DNA from: Garcia nutans
Lineage: Eukaryota; Streptophyta; Magnoliopsida; Malpighiales; Euphorbiaceae
DNA length: 64,000 bases
Assembly (NCBI GenBank): GCA_947685225.1
Contig: CANTUV010000051.1
Span: 6,262,001-6,326,000 of the forward strand
Direction of reading: 5' to 3'
In this document: positions 47,839 to 58,769 of the stretch, piece after piece
Numbering within the stretch: the stretch's first letter is position 1
Layout of the letters: each line of letters opens with the position of its first letter
Notes under the pieces: generated by a model
What the model was told of the DNA's origin: nothing
What the model saw: only the letters and a program-made list of their open reading frames with translations
The model's database searches: none
Translations under genes and position numbers: made by a program

Positions 47839-49356
47839 ATGTCTAGCAGCGAAGCAGAAACTACCAACGTTCCTACTGCCCAAGAAGAACGGGGTAGGAA
47901 GGTCACTCGTGAGCTTCGGAAGAAAGGTAAATCGAAGGAACCACGGGTGGAGGGTCAAGTTGCTTCAGATACGGTTGATGCCTTTAATGCAAGGCTTGCG
48001 AAGCTGGAACTAACAATGGGGGATGTATTAGAAACTCTTGACTCGAGGGCGGACGAGCAAGAGGAACGGGCTGAGGAAATGAAGGAGCTCGAAGATCGGC
48101 TCCAAGGTGCACTGAATGCTTTCATAGGTGATATGCACAGATCTATGGAAGAATTTCGTGCAGCTACCAATGCTGAAATTCAGTCCCTAAAGGAGGAGCT
48201 ACGTGAGGTAAAGGCAGATCTCACGTTGTGCAAGGCTGCCATGGCCAGTGGTGCCGTGCCGAGTGCTGCCCCGAGGATCAAAGTTCCTGAACCATCGAAA
48301 TATGCTGGTAAGCGCGATGCTAAAGAACTTGATAATTTTATTTGGCAAATTGAAAGATATTTGGATGCTATGCATATTTCGGATGATGCTAGTAAAATTA
48401 GCACTGCAACTCTCTATCTTGAGCATGATGCAACACTATGGTGGCGTCGTCGACATAACGAGATGGAGAGGGGTGTTGTGCAAATTGACACCTGGGATGC
48501 ATTTAAGGGAGAACTAAAGAAACAGTTTTATCCTGAAAATGCTGAAGAGGTGGCAATGAAAAGATTACGAGGGCTAAAGCATACTGGTGCGCTTAGAGAC
48601 TACATTAGAGAGTATTCCTCTCTTATGCTTGAGATTCCAGATATGCCTGACAAAAGCCGCCTGCTGTATTTCCTTGATGGCTTGCAAAGATGGGCTGAGC
48701 AAGAACTTAAAAGAAGGGGAGTCCAAGATCTTGCAAGTGCAATTGCGGTGGCTGAATCTTTGGTGGAATTCTCAAAGATTTCCTCCAAGAAGGATAAGGG
48801 AAAGAAGGTATACTCGGGCAAAGGTGGGGGTGACAAATCTCCCAAGGCAGCCAAGCAATTCAAAGTGAAGGAGAGACAAGGTGAGGGCAGAAAGGAGCAG
48901 CCTAAGTGGAGACGGGATTGCTTCTTGTGTGGAGGTCCACACTTTGTGAGGGAATGCCCAAACCGTGGTAAGCTTAATGCTATTGTTTCTTCCTTCGATG
49001 GGACACCCCAGGCAGGGGGCGAGGCGCAATTGGGTTCGTTGCGCATCCTGAATTCGGTAAAAGCTAAGGCAGTGGAGGAGACCAAGGGGAACACTGCAAC
49101 TGCCCGGACAAGGCTTCAGCCTGGCAAGACACTCAATTATGTGAATGCCAAGGTGAATGGTCTGTACACCAAGGCATTGTTGGATAGTGGCGCCAATCAG
49201 AATTTGGTAGCCAGTGAAGAGGCTGCTCGGTTGGGGATTAAAATTGCCAAGGAGCCTGGTTGGATGCAAGCTGCTGATCAACCTGCCAAGCCACTTCTTG
49301 GCATTGCAAGGGGAGTCCCCATCCAGCTTGGTGCATGGGTGGGCACAATAGATTAG
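47839..49356 (+). CDS. Chromovirus gag and protease, ends at in-frame TAG
   Basis: ATG 47839 (MSSSEAETTNVPTAQEERGR) opens 505 codons. Residues about 60-130 form a coiled coil. Retrotransposon gag domain at about 165-315 (ATLYLEHDATLWWRRRHNEM). Zinc knuckle CFLCGGPHFVRECP from residue 361 (CX2CX3HX4C). Protease active site ALLDSGANQN near 449. The TAG (49354-49356) falls inside the protease, just before VPLKDYKFVIGLDFI, and the next frame is the same one, so gag-pol is a single frame with one nonsense codon. Confidence 0.93.
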   Translation: MSSSEAETTNVPTAQEERGRKVTRELRKKGKSKEPRVEGQVASDTVDAFNARLAKLELTMGDVLETLDSRADEQEERAEEMKELEDRLQGALNAFIGDMHRSMEEFRAATNAEIQSLKEELREVKADLTLCKAAMASGAVPSAAPRIKVPEPSKYAGKRDAKELDNFIWQIERYLDAMHISDDASKISTATLYLEHDATLWWRRRHNEMERGVVQIDTWDAFKGELKKQFYPENAEEVAMKRLRGLKHTGALRDYIREYSSLMLEIPDMPDKSRLLYFLDGLQRWAEQELKRRGVQDLASAIAVAESLVEFSKISSKKDKGKKVYSGKGGGDKSPKAAKQFKVKERQGEGRKEQPKWRRDCFLCGGPHFVRECPNRGKLNAIVSSFDGTPQAGGEAQLGSLRILNSVKAKAVEETKGNTATARTRLQPGKTLNYVNAKVNGLYTKALLDSGANQNLVASEEAARLGIKIAKEPGWMQAADQPAKPLLGIARGVPIQLGAWVGTID

Positions 49357-49362
49357 AACATT

Positions 49363-52300
49363 GTGCCTCTCAAGGATTATAAATTTGTTATTGGCTTGGA
49401 TTTCATAGAGAGAGTGCTTCCCTTTTCTCTCACTAATGACGGGTGCATTCAATTCCGAAGTAGTGGTACGGACCACAAAGTAGCGGTAGAACGGATCCCT
49501 GTTGGCCAACGAATTTTATCTGCCATGCAAGTTTCCAAGGGAGTAAGGAGAAAAGAGGAAACTTATCTTGCAACTTGTAAGGATGACAGTTTGACTCTTG
49601 GCTCCACAAATATTCCTTTGGAAGTTGCTACACTGTTGGAGGAATTTCAAGATGTCATGCCTCCGGAGCTGCCTAAAGAACTCCCACCAAGGAGGGAGGT
49701 GGATCACGCAATTGAGCTGGAACCTGGAGCAAAACCACCAGCCATGACTCCCTATCGAATGGCTCCCCCTGAATTGGAAGAGTTGCGCAAACAGTTGAAA
49801 GATTTATTAGATGCGGGATACATTCGACCCTCCAAGGCTCCTTATGGTGCCTCGGTGCTATTCCAAAGAAAGCACGACGGCAGCTTGCGCATGTGCATCG
49901 ATTATCGGGCGCTGAACAAAATAACTATAAAGAACAAGTATCCAATTCCATTGGTGGAAGACTTGTTCGATCGTTTGGGAAAGGCCCGTTGGTTCTCCAA
50001 GCTTGACTTGCGGTCCGGATATTGGCAAGTGCGAATAGCGGAAGGGGATGAGGAAAAGACCACTTGCGTGACTAGGTATGGTTCTTATGAATTCTTAGTC
50101 ATGCCATTTGGTTTAACTAACGCACCTGCTACTTTTTGCACCCTTATGAATAAGATATTCCACCCTTTCTTGGATAAATTTGTGGTGGTCTATCTTGATG
50201 ACATTGTAGTCTATAGCGAAAGCTTGGACGAACATGTCAAGCATTTGAGGGAAGTATTCAAAGTACTGCAGGAAAACGAGCTTTATGTGAAAAAGGAAAA
50301 ATGCTCGTTTGCACAGCAAGAAGTAATGTTTTTGGGGCATAAAATAGCTGATGGACGGATCAGCATGGACTTGGCCAAGGTGCAGGCCATAGTGACATGG
50401 GAACCTCCTACGACGGTGTCTGGCTTGCGCTCATTTCTTGGTCTTGTCAACTATTATCGACGGTTTATTCAAGGGTATTCAAAGAGGGCGACACCCTTGA
50501 CTAATCTGTTAAAGAAAAATGTCCCTTGGAGGTGGGATAAAGCCTGCCAGCAGGCCTTCGAAGATTTGAAGCAAGCAGTTGCGGAGGAACCGGTGCTTGT
50601 GCTGGCAGATTACTCTAAACCATTTGAGGTGCATACGGATGCGTCGGAATTTGCTATTGGGGGAGTCTTAATGCAAGAAGGCCATCCCATAGCTTATGAA
50701 AGTCGAAAATTAAATGACACGGAGAGGCGCTATCCTGTGCACGATAAAGAAATGACTGCCATTATTCATTGCCTTAGGGTGTGGAGGCATTACTTGCTGG
50801 GGAGTCGGTTCATCATTAAAACTGACAATGTGGCTACAAGTTATTTTCTGAGGCAGAAGAAACTCACCCCCAAGCAAGCGAGATGGCAGGATTTCCTGGC
50901 AGAATTTAACTTTGAGATGGAGTACAAACCAGGAAGGGCCAACATTGTTGCTGATGCGCTGAGTCGCAAAGCTGAGTTTGCTGCTATAACAAAGGTGGAA
51001 AGCAATTTGCTGGAGCGGGTTCGGAATGGCATGGAACAAGATGCCTTTGCTAAAAACTTGCTGAAATTGGCTAAGGAAGGCAAGACGAGACGGTTTTGGG
51101 AGCATAATGATCTAGTTTACACAGTTGGCAATCGTCTCTTTGTTCCTCGTTGGGGCAATCTGCGGAGAGAATTACTGAAAGAATGCCATGACTCTTTGTG
51201 GGCTGGTCATCCAGGTGTGCCGCGAACAATGGCCTTGATTGAACGATCATACTACTGGCCGCGGATGGAAGATGATGTGGAAGCCTATGTAAAGACATGT
51301 CTTGTGTGCCAGCAAGACAAAGTTGAGCAACGACAGCCTGCTGGACTACTGGAGCCATTGCCAACACCTGACCGTCCGTGGGAAAGTGTAACAATGGACT
51401 TCATATCGGCATTGCCTAAATCAGAGGGTTGTGGTTCCATAATGGTGATAGTGGATAGACTCTCCAAGTATGGAACTTTCATTGCTGCCCCTCGAGATTG
51501 TAAGGCAGATGAAGCTGCACGCTTGTTTTTCAAGCATGTAGTGAAATATTGGGGCCTTCCAAGGAGCATCATCAGCGACAGAGACCCGCGATTCACTGGG
51601 AAGTTTTGGAAGGAGTTATTCAAGATGATGGGATCTGACCTCCACTTCTCCACCTCTTTTCACCCTCAAACAGATGGCCAAACAGAGAGGGTAAATGCAT
51701 TGCTGGAACTCTACTTGCGACACTTTGTGAGCGCAAATCAGCGAGATTGGGCAAAGTTGCTTGATGTTGCCCAATTTTCATATAACCAGCAGCGGAGTGA
51801 GGCTACACAGAAAAGCCCTTTTGAAATTGTTACTGGCCAGCAACCTCTCACTCCCCATGCCATCGCAGCAGGGTATACAGGTTCAAGCCCGTCTGCCTAT
51901 AAGTGGGCAAAAGGATGGCATGAGCAGCTGGATATGGCACGGGTATACTTGGACAAAGCCTCCAAGAAAATGAAGAAATGGGCTGATAAGAAAAGGAGGC
52001 CTTTGGAATTCCAAGTAGGGGACCTTGTCTTGATAAAAATGCCGCCACGGTTCAAGGCCTATCGCCAAGTTCACAAGGGCTTGATAAGGAAGTATGAAGG
52101 GCCCTTTCCTGTGATTGGCAAGGTTGGCAAGGTCTCATATCGGGTGGAGCTACCTCCACATTTGAAAATTCACCCTGTCTTCCATGTAAGTCTGCTAAAA
52201 CCTTATCATGGAGACAAGGAGGATCCAAGTAGGGAAAAATCACAGCGAGCACCGCCTGCAATGGTTTCCTCATTCGAGCGAGAAGCTGAAGAAATCCTAG

Positions 52301-52455
52301 CAGATCGGGTGATTCGAAAACGTGGAGTCCCTACACAAAAAGAGTTTTTAGTCAGGTGGAAAGGGCAGCCTGATTCTGAAACAACTTGGGAAAAGGAGGT
52401 TAACCTATGGCAATTCAAGAAGTTGGTGGACGAGTTCAAAGCAAAGACTTCTTGA
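49363..52455 (+). CDS. Chromovirus pol: RT, RNase H, integrase, chromodomain
   Basis: Open continuation of the frame after the TAG at 49354; it begins without an ATG, so it depends on read-through or reflects a broken polyprotein. Seen: RT with CIDYRALNKITIKNKYPIPL, VMPFGLTNAPATF and YLDD (polyprotein residue about 785). RNase H with FEVHTDASEFAIGGVLMQ. Integrase zinc motif H..H..C..C (GHPGVPRTM; TCLVCQQ) and core MDFI..SDRDPRFTG..TDGQTERVN. C-terminal chromodomain (about 52279-52440, FLVRWKGQPDSETTWE), which in relatives directs insertion to particular chromatin. No other lesion. Confidence 0.94.
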   Translation: MPLKDYKFVIGLDFIERVLPFSLTNDGCIQFRSSGTDHKVAVERIPVGQRILSAMQVSKGVRRKEETYLATCKDDSLTLGSTNIPLEVATLLEEFQDVMPPELPKELPPRREVDHAIELEPGAKPPAMTPYRMAPPELEELRKQLKDLLDAGYIRPSKAPYGASVLFQRKHDGSLRMCIDYRALNKITIKNKYPIPLVEDLFDRLGKARWFSKLDLRSGYWQVRIAEGDEEKTTCVTRYGSYEFLVMPFGLTNAPATFCTLMNKIFHPFLDKFVVVYLDDIVVYSESLDEHVKHLREVFKVLQENELYVKKEKCSFAQQEVMFLGHKIADGRISMDLAKVQAIVTWEPPTTVSGLRSFLGLVNYYRRFIQGYSKRATPLTNLLKKNVPWRWDKACQQAFEDLKQAVAEEPVLVLADYSKPFEVHTDASEFAIGGVLMQEGHPIAYESRKLNDTERRYPVHDKEMTAIIHCLRVWRHYLLGSRFIIKTDNVATSYFLRQKKLTPKQARWQDFLAEFNFEMEYKPGRANIVADALSRKAEFAAITKVESNLLERVRNGMEQDAFAKNLLKLAKEGKTRRFWEHNDLVYTVGNRLFVPRWGNLRRELLKECHDSLWAGHPGVPRTMALIERSYYWPRMEDDVEAYVKTCLVCQQDKVEQRQPAGLLEPLPTPDRPWESVTMDFISALPKSEGCGSIMVIVDRLSKYGTFIAAPRDCKADEAARLFFKHVVKYWGLPRSIISDRDPRFTGKFWKELFKMMGSDLHFSTSFHPQTDGQTERVNALLELYLRHFVSANQRDWAKLLDVAQFSYNQQRSEATQKSPFEIVTGQQPLTPHAIAAGYTGSSPSAYKWAKGWHEQLDMARVYLDKASKKMKKWADKKRRPLEFQVGDLVLIKMPPRFKAYRQVHKGLIRKYEGPFPVIGKVGKVSYRVELPPHLKIHPVFHVSLLKPYHGDKEDPSREKSQRAPPAMVSSFEREAEEILADRVIRKRGVPTQKEFLVRWKGQPDSETTWEKEVNLWQFKKLVDEFKAKTS

Positions 52456-52486
52456 CGAGGGCGTCAAGACTTTGGTGGGGGAGAAT

Positions 52487-53140
52487 TGTCAACCCCCAAG
52501 CCAATCGGCAACTAAAAATTTTGAATTGGCCCGTTGACAAGGTACTCTCCTCCTCGGACCCTAGTATTTCTCCTGCTCGCCCAGCCAAGGTTGCTCCAAC
52601 TGCATATATAAGGGGGGGACCTTGACCGAATTTTCTAGAGTCTGGTGGAAGGCTCTAGCCAATTGTGGATATTTGTGGAAGAATCTCGAAGTCCCTAGGA
52701 AAATTGGCCTAGGGTCCCCCAAGACACTTGAAGCTTGTAGGCCAATCTGGAAGGTTCTGCCACAATTAGCTGTCCAGCCAGCTTGTCCCGCCCAGAAGCA
52801 TCTGGAACGCCCCAGATTGTGCCAACCGACATTGCTAGGTCGGTTTTGCTGCCTATAAATATAGTATAGCTCATTTGTAAATAGATACATGTAATTGAGT
52901 GTGATAGTGAGCTGCTGAGAGCATCCTTGTAAGCTATTATTGTGCATACTGTTGTACTGCCAATTTTCTTTGTTAATAATACAATCTTCCATTGTTCCCT
53001 TGTTCCTTGTTCACGTTGGTTGGTTCATTTGCCTGCTTTGCTTCTGTTTGCTAGCTCAAAGGCTGAATTAGCAAGGCTTCGGGGAAAACTGCCTGCTAGT
53101 TGCCGCACTTGGACAAGCTGATTTCTCTTGCCCAGTGACA
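52487..53140 (+). repeat. 3' LTR of the chromovirus
   Basis: 654 bp, near-identical partner of 47140-47793. The differences seen are CAG/GAA near the CCCTAG site and two single changes near the 3' third. Confidence 0.94.
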
Positions 53141-56100
53141 CTATCCTCCAATCTATCACACCACCCACATTTTTTATCAATCTCCACCCCTCTCTCACCT
53201 AATTTAATTTTTTTGGGTAGGATATCCCTCAAAGCCCTCCAAATGAACTCCCTCAATTTAAGTGGTACTCCTAGCTTCCAAATCTTCCTCCATAAGCCTC
53301 CCTCAAGACACTCCCCACCCCTACCCAATTTTTTAAGAGCATAGTAATAGCCCGACCGAACACTATACTCCCCTCTCCTCTCACCACTCCAAATCAGCTT
53401 ATCTTGTCTTCCTAGCAGACTCAATGGAATATTAAGAATATGCCTAACATCCCTAGCACAAAAAGCTCAATAACTTGCTCCGCCCTCCACATTTCCCTCT
53501 CCTTATCAATTAAGTCACTAACCCTCAAATTGGGATCAATAAATTCAAAACCATCTTCCGCCGTAAACCTATCATTCTTTGGAATCCAAGGGTCCACTCC
53601 TGCTCGAATGCTTTCTCCATTACCCACCCTCCACATAAAACCATCACCCAAAACATCTCTTGCAAACATCACACTCTTCCAGGTGAAACTAGGGTTACTC
53701 TTCAAAGAGGTACCAAAAAAAGAACTATCCCTAAAATATTTAGCTTTGAGAACTCTATATAACAGAGTGTTGGATTCGGACATTAGTCTCCATCCTTGCT
53801 TGCCAAGAAGAGCAATATTGAAGCACTGAAGATCCCTGAAGTCCATACCACCTCGGCTCTTACTTTGACACATATGATCCCACGAGAGCCAATAAAGCCC
53901 ATTATTTTTCCCATTCGATCTCTACCAAAATCTATTCATCATTTTTTGCAATTCATCACAAAAAGTCACTGGCAATAAAAAACACTCATGCAGTATGATG
54001 GAATAGATTGAGCTACTGATTTGAGCATAAATCTCCTTTCCCGCTCGAGACAGGCATTTGCTATTCCAAGAATTAATCCTCCCCCACATCCTTTCTTTAA
54101 CATAATTAATTGAAGACTTGTTTTTTGTTTCTTCCAATAAGTGAAGGAAGTCCCAAATATCTCCCACTCACCAGCGAATTATTCGCATTAAGCACCAAAC
54201 TCAAACTTCTCTGCTTGTCATCTTGCACTGTAGGACTATACATGATTCCTGATTTTTGAAAATTAACGGCTTGACCCAAGGCTTCCTCATACCTTTTAAG
54301 TAGCTCTTTTGCCTTCCTACCCTCCCTTTCCTTAGCACGAAAGAATAAAAAGAGTCATCCGCAAACAATAAATGGAAAATTCTTAGGCATCCTCTTCCTG
54401 CCCTAGTCCCATGGATCCACCCCCGATACTCCGCATCCTCAAATAACAGTGATAGACCTTCCGCGCAGATCAAAAATAAATAAGATGACAGCGGATCTCC
54501 CTGCCTCAACCCCCATTTAGGTTTAATCGGTTCAGTAATATCACCATTATACAAGATAGAATAATTCACAGAAGTAACACAAAGCAGCATCCATTCAACC
54601 CATTTGTCAGGAAAACCCATAGCCCTAAGCACAGCTTCTAAAAAAGACCACCGAACTCTATCATAGGCTTTTGTATCAATTTTAAGAGCAACAGACCCAA
54701 CCCTACCAATTCGCTCTCTTCTCATGACATGTAAGATTTCAAATGCTACTAGTACATTATCTTGAATTAACCTTCCCGGCACAAAAGCAGATTGATTATC
54801 AACAATTAAATTAGATAACACACTTTTAAACCGATTTGCCAGTGTTTTAGTAATGATTTTATAGAGAACATTATATAGTATTATGGGTCTAAATTCTTTA
54901 ATAGACTCAGGGCTTTGAATTTTTGGAATAAGTACAATTAGAGTATCATTAAGATGGTCAGGAAAAGTACCCCTTGTGAGCCAAATTTTGCAGCTATCAC
55001 ACACATCCTTGCCAATAACATGCCAATATTTTTTAAAAAATGCTACATTTAATCCATCGGGTCCCGGTGATTTATCAGGGTGCATTTGCATGACTGCCAA
55101 TTTAAATTCCTCATCCAAAAATGGTTCCACCAGCCTATTCACATTAATGCTATCCACTTTCCTTTTGACTAACCTTGAAATAGTGTCTTTCCCATCACTA
55201 TCATCACTATACAAGCTAGTGAAATAATTTAATAAAATATCATGCAACCCAGCTGGCTCCTCCTCCCACGTGTCATCATCCCTTTTCAGCTTACTAATTT
55301 TATTAGTGGCCTGCCTCCCTTTTATGTAGGCATGAAAAGCCTTGGTGTTTCGGTCTCCATTATTTAGCCAAAAAATTTTTGCTCTTTATTTTACTTGAAT
55401 ATCCTCCCTCTCCAAAATTTGGTTCCATTCAACACAAAGCCTTTCAAACTCATTATTTGACATCGAGTCTTGTTCCTCTTCAAGCAGCCAGCAGATTTCC
55501 TTCTTTCTTTCTCTAACTTCTTTATTTTTGTTGTATCCCCATTTTTTAATTTCAGCAACACAGTTCTCCTTCCTCTTCATCAGCCCCTCCATTTTGTCCC
55601 TTTCCTATCCTCTTCGTACCACCTCTTCCAATTCATCATCACACAACCAAGAGTTATCAAACTTGAAACCACCCTTTCGTCTTGGAGCAGAGTTAGCAAG
55701 CATAGAAAAAAGAACCGACTTGTGGTCTGAAATTGGTGACACAAGCACTTTGGCAAAACAATCTTGGAATTTATTCAACCATTCTTCATTAGCCAAAACT
55801 TGATCCAGCATTTTTCGGACAACCACCTCCCCTGCCCTTCTCTGTTCCCACGTATAAAAAGGGCCATCCATAGCCATTTCATAGAGACCCGCATCATTGA
55901 TAGCTACCCGAAATCCATCCATAAGAAACTGTGGTTGTAAAAGCCCTCCTTCCTTCTCTTCCTATCTAAGCAAATCGTTAAAATCCCCAAAGTAGACCTA
56001 CGGTTTGTCATCTCTGTAAGATAGTGCTCGGATTAAGTTCCATGATGATCTTCTTCTACTTCTTTCCGGAATACCATAAAATCCGGTAAGTCTTAAGGTG

Positions 56101-56390
56101 GCTTTTTCCCAAATATATGTGCAATCAATAAAGTATTTAGAGTAACCAGTGATTCTTAAGTCCATCGGGTCCTTCCATAACATAGCCAACCCCCCTTCTC
56201 TTCCCAAGCAATCAACAGTAAAGTGACTCGTAAAATCCAATAATCTTCGAACCACCTCAACTTTCCTATCATGAGCTCTCGTTTCCATTAGAAAAATCAC
56301 ATTTGGCTTATAGATTTTAACAATCTCTTCCAACACTCTTACTGCCCGAGAGTTGCCAAGCCTCCGACAGTTCCAGCTAACACCTATCAT
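53141..56390 (-). pseudogene. LINE ORF2: endonuclease and reverse transcriptase, 5' portion
   Basis: ATG 56390 (MIGVSWNCRRLGNSRAVRVL) begins an APE-type endonuclease with NVIFLMETRAHD; its end (55605-55922) keeps SPISDHKS. RT at 54201-55247 shows DKSPGPDGLNVAFFKKYW, QSAFVPGRLI, the catalytic Asp in KIDTKAYDRVRW, LRQGDPLSSYLF and LLFADDS. The zinc-binding region (53068-53424) has WRALRDILPKK and CGWCDRLED, where the chromovirus enters. Stops near 55998, 55386-55605 and 53900-54201 disable it. Confidence 0.88.
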
Positions 56391-57496
56391 TGCTTCCGGC
56401 TGTCCTGTTTTCCAGGACTAGCCGATTTGTTTTTCAGATTGTCAGCACTCGAATCCTTCTTCAAAGAAACTGGTGCTGCATTTATGTTTTCTTTCCTTGG
56501 CCTTTTTTTAGTTTCTTCATTTTTATTTAGGCCTTCATTCTCTTCCTGGCCCAAATTATCATCAGGTAGGCCCATGGACTCCACTTCCATATTATTAGAT
56601 AATTTTCCAAAATTGTACCCACTTAAAGCCTCGCTCATATTCATATTCTTATAACCAAAGGAATTTGACTTGTTACCACCTTCCTTTCTCAATCCCGAAA
56701 ATCCCTCCCCTAAAGACTCCTTTCCATATTCGAATTCTTTCCTTATCCATTCACTCTCCCTCTGAACTGCCCTTCGTGGTTGCACTCGGAGCCACTCGTC
56801 CCAACCGAACCGGATGTCTTCCTTCTTTATCTTCAACCTCCACTCACAAAAGCTATCCATGTGTCCCAACTTTCCAGAAAGATAATAAAAGGTTGTAAGA
56901 CGTTCATATTTGAACAAAGCAAAATGAGCATTCACGTCCAGTGCTATTAATTTCTTCTTCCTTCATAATGGTTGAAGGACATCTAGACTTGCCCTTAACC
57001 TCATATAATCTGGATTTTCCATTCTAATGATTCTGGTATCATATTCTTGAAAGCCACCCAGGAAATCTCCTAGCATTCTTGCCTAGGACTCATCCATAAA
57101 AGCAGGGGGTAAATCATGCACTTGAACCTAATAATCTGCTTTTAACAATGGAATTAGCAACGGGTCTTCATTCTCTAGGATCTTGGTCCAAACAAGCAAG
57201 TGTTTATGAAAGTGCCATGGCGAACCATTCCATACTCTGTCTAAATCGACTTCATTATAGAATCTAAATAGATACTATTTTGCTCCCAAATCCTGGATAC
57301 TGATTCCACCAATGGGGTGCCATAGATCGGCTAAAACATTCTTCATGCTATTAAAATTGATGGTGTTTAGGGTTAGAAACATTCCCACCAAGCAATATTC
57401 ATATGAGGCCTTTTCCACGCTAACCATTGGAGCTAATTGTAAACCCTCATCTTCCTCCTCATTTGCTAGTGATAGGGATTGAATCAGCACCTCCAT
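56387..57496 (-). pseudogene. LINE ORF1 (DUF4283-type RNA-binding protein), broken
   Basis: ATG 57496 (MEVLIQSLSLANEEEDEGLQ) starts a DUF4283-like domain with GMFLTLNTINFNSMKNVLADL then LWHPIGGISIQDLG. A stop at 57275-57277 and further stops follow. The C-terminal part (56387-56935) should carry a CCHC knuckle, but the CX2C half reads FYYLSGKLGH, so two zinc ligands are lost. It ends TGA at 56387-56389, overlapping the ORF2 start by ATGA. Confidence 0.75.
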
Positions 57497-57684
57497 GATA
57501 AAATCAATCGAACCAGAAAAACAGAATTAAAATAGATAGGATTGAAAGAAAAGAAAGAGAAGAATGAAACGAAAAGGAATAAAATCTGATAGAAAAAGCC
57601 TAGGGATAAAACCCTAATAGAGCACTACAAATGGCTGGTATACTTGTCCATATTGCTAATATAATCTTTTTTATCACAAAAATT

Positions 57685-58512
57685 AAGAAGAGAGTTTATA
57701 TATGTATAGTTGATTTTATTTAAGAAGATTGACGCATAGCCTTTCCCACCTTTCTCAGTGTAGCAGATAGCGTATGGTAATGTTTAATGTACGTTGTATT
57801 TGTATCAACTTTTACCTATAATTATTAAATTTGGATGGGATTGCTTGTTATGTGATTAATTTTATACCGCTTTCAAAAATGTCAGAAGAAATAAAAAAAA
57901 TTTAAATTCATCAGATTTTTAAAATAAATTCAAATTCACAATAATTTATAATTAATTTATCAATTTATTAAATTTACATAGTTTATTATACATATGATAA
58001 TTTTTGTAAGATTATTATAGATTTATTTTGAGTTTTTTATATATATTTTTATAAAATAATTAAAATACACCACATAAAATATAAAAAGATTTTATAAAAA
58101 ATAATGAAGGGTGTTATTATCCAAATTATATAAAGTTGAACTTCTCAGTATTTTATTTTCTTGGATCATTTGGTTGTTGAGACTTATGAGCCCTCTACAT
58201 TTAATTATTATTAAGATTATTAAAGTTTTTGTAATATTGTAGACTAATTCAACTAGTACAAGACAAAAAATAATTAAGGTGTAGTCTGGTGACTAACAAC
58301 GTGTGTTACTTTTGTTTAAATTTCGAGTTTAAATTTATGTGTCTCCTCTCTCCACATATAATTAATAAAAAAATACAAGAAAAAAGTTTTTATTAATCAA
58401 ATTCAATGTTGAATTTAATTATACATTGAAAGTTCCATACAATATTAATGTATAATTAACTCTTCACTGTGTTATATTTTGGTAAATATTTCTATAAGTC
58501 TATCTATCTAAC

Positions 58513-58513
<1 letters not shown>
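57685..58513. other. AT-rich intergenic DNA
   Basis: No coding signal on either strand. Confidence 0.5.

Positions 58514-58580
<67 letters not shown>
58514..58580. repeat. (TAA)n microsatellite, about 22 units
   Basis: Uninterrupted ATA/TAA repeats directly abutting the left arm of the palindrome at 58581. Confidence 0.97.
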
Positions 58581-58581
<1 letters not shown>

Positions 58582-58765
58582 TGTTAGCAAATTAATATTT
58601 AAACATTTTTTATGGACTTAATTTTGATTTACATAAATTATTTTTAATATTTATTAAAATATTTTTGCTATATATAGAAAAAATATTTTAATAAATATTA
58701 AAATTCATTTATGTAAATCAAAATTAAGTCAATAAAAAAATATTTAAATATTAATTTGCTAACAA
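58581..58765. mobile_element. Palindromic MITE, 185 bp
   Basis: Left arm begins TTGTTAGCAAATTAATATTT and the right arm ends with its inverse, ..TTAATTTGCTAACAA. The arms, about 86 bp each, match almost throughout around a short centre (about 58667-58677, GCTATATATAG). No coding capacity. It sits next to a TAA microsatellite. A second copy of the right arm lies at 61804-61893. Confidence 0.85.
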
Positions 58766-58769
58766 ATAG

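Larger units (their letters stand above)
47140..53140 (+). mobile_element. Young Ty3/gypsy chromovirus inserted in the LINE
   Basis: LTRs of 654 bp (47140-47793, 52487-53140) differ at about four positions by eye. tRNA-Met primer site at 47796-47808; purine tract GGTGGGGGAG at 52474-52484. CTAT occurs directly outside both ends (47136-47139, 53141-53144), a 4-bp target duplication. The pol order PR-RT-RNase H-integrase with a C-terminal chromodomain defines a chromovirus. 6,001 bp with one open polyprotein frame interrupted once. Confidence 0.96.
46287..57672 (-). mobile_element. Full-length L1-type LINE, split by a chromovirus
   Basis: Minus strand. The 5' end is near 57672; ORF1 57496 to about 56387; ORF2 from 56390; RNase H ends near 46320; poly(A) shows as a T tract at 46287-46298. 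Both outer flanks carry ATCACAAAAA..TT (46273-46286 and 57673-57684), a probable target-site duplication. The element is interrupted at 47140-53140 by an LTR retrotransposon; without it, length is about 5.4 kb, normal for plant L1. All ORFs contain stops. Confidence 0.88.
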
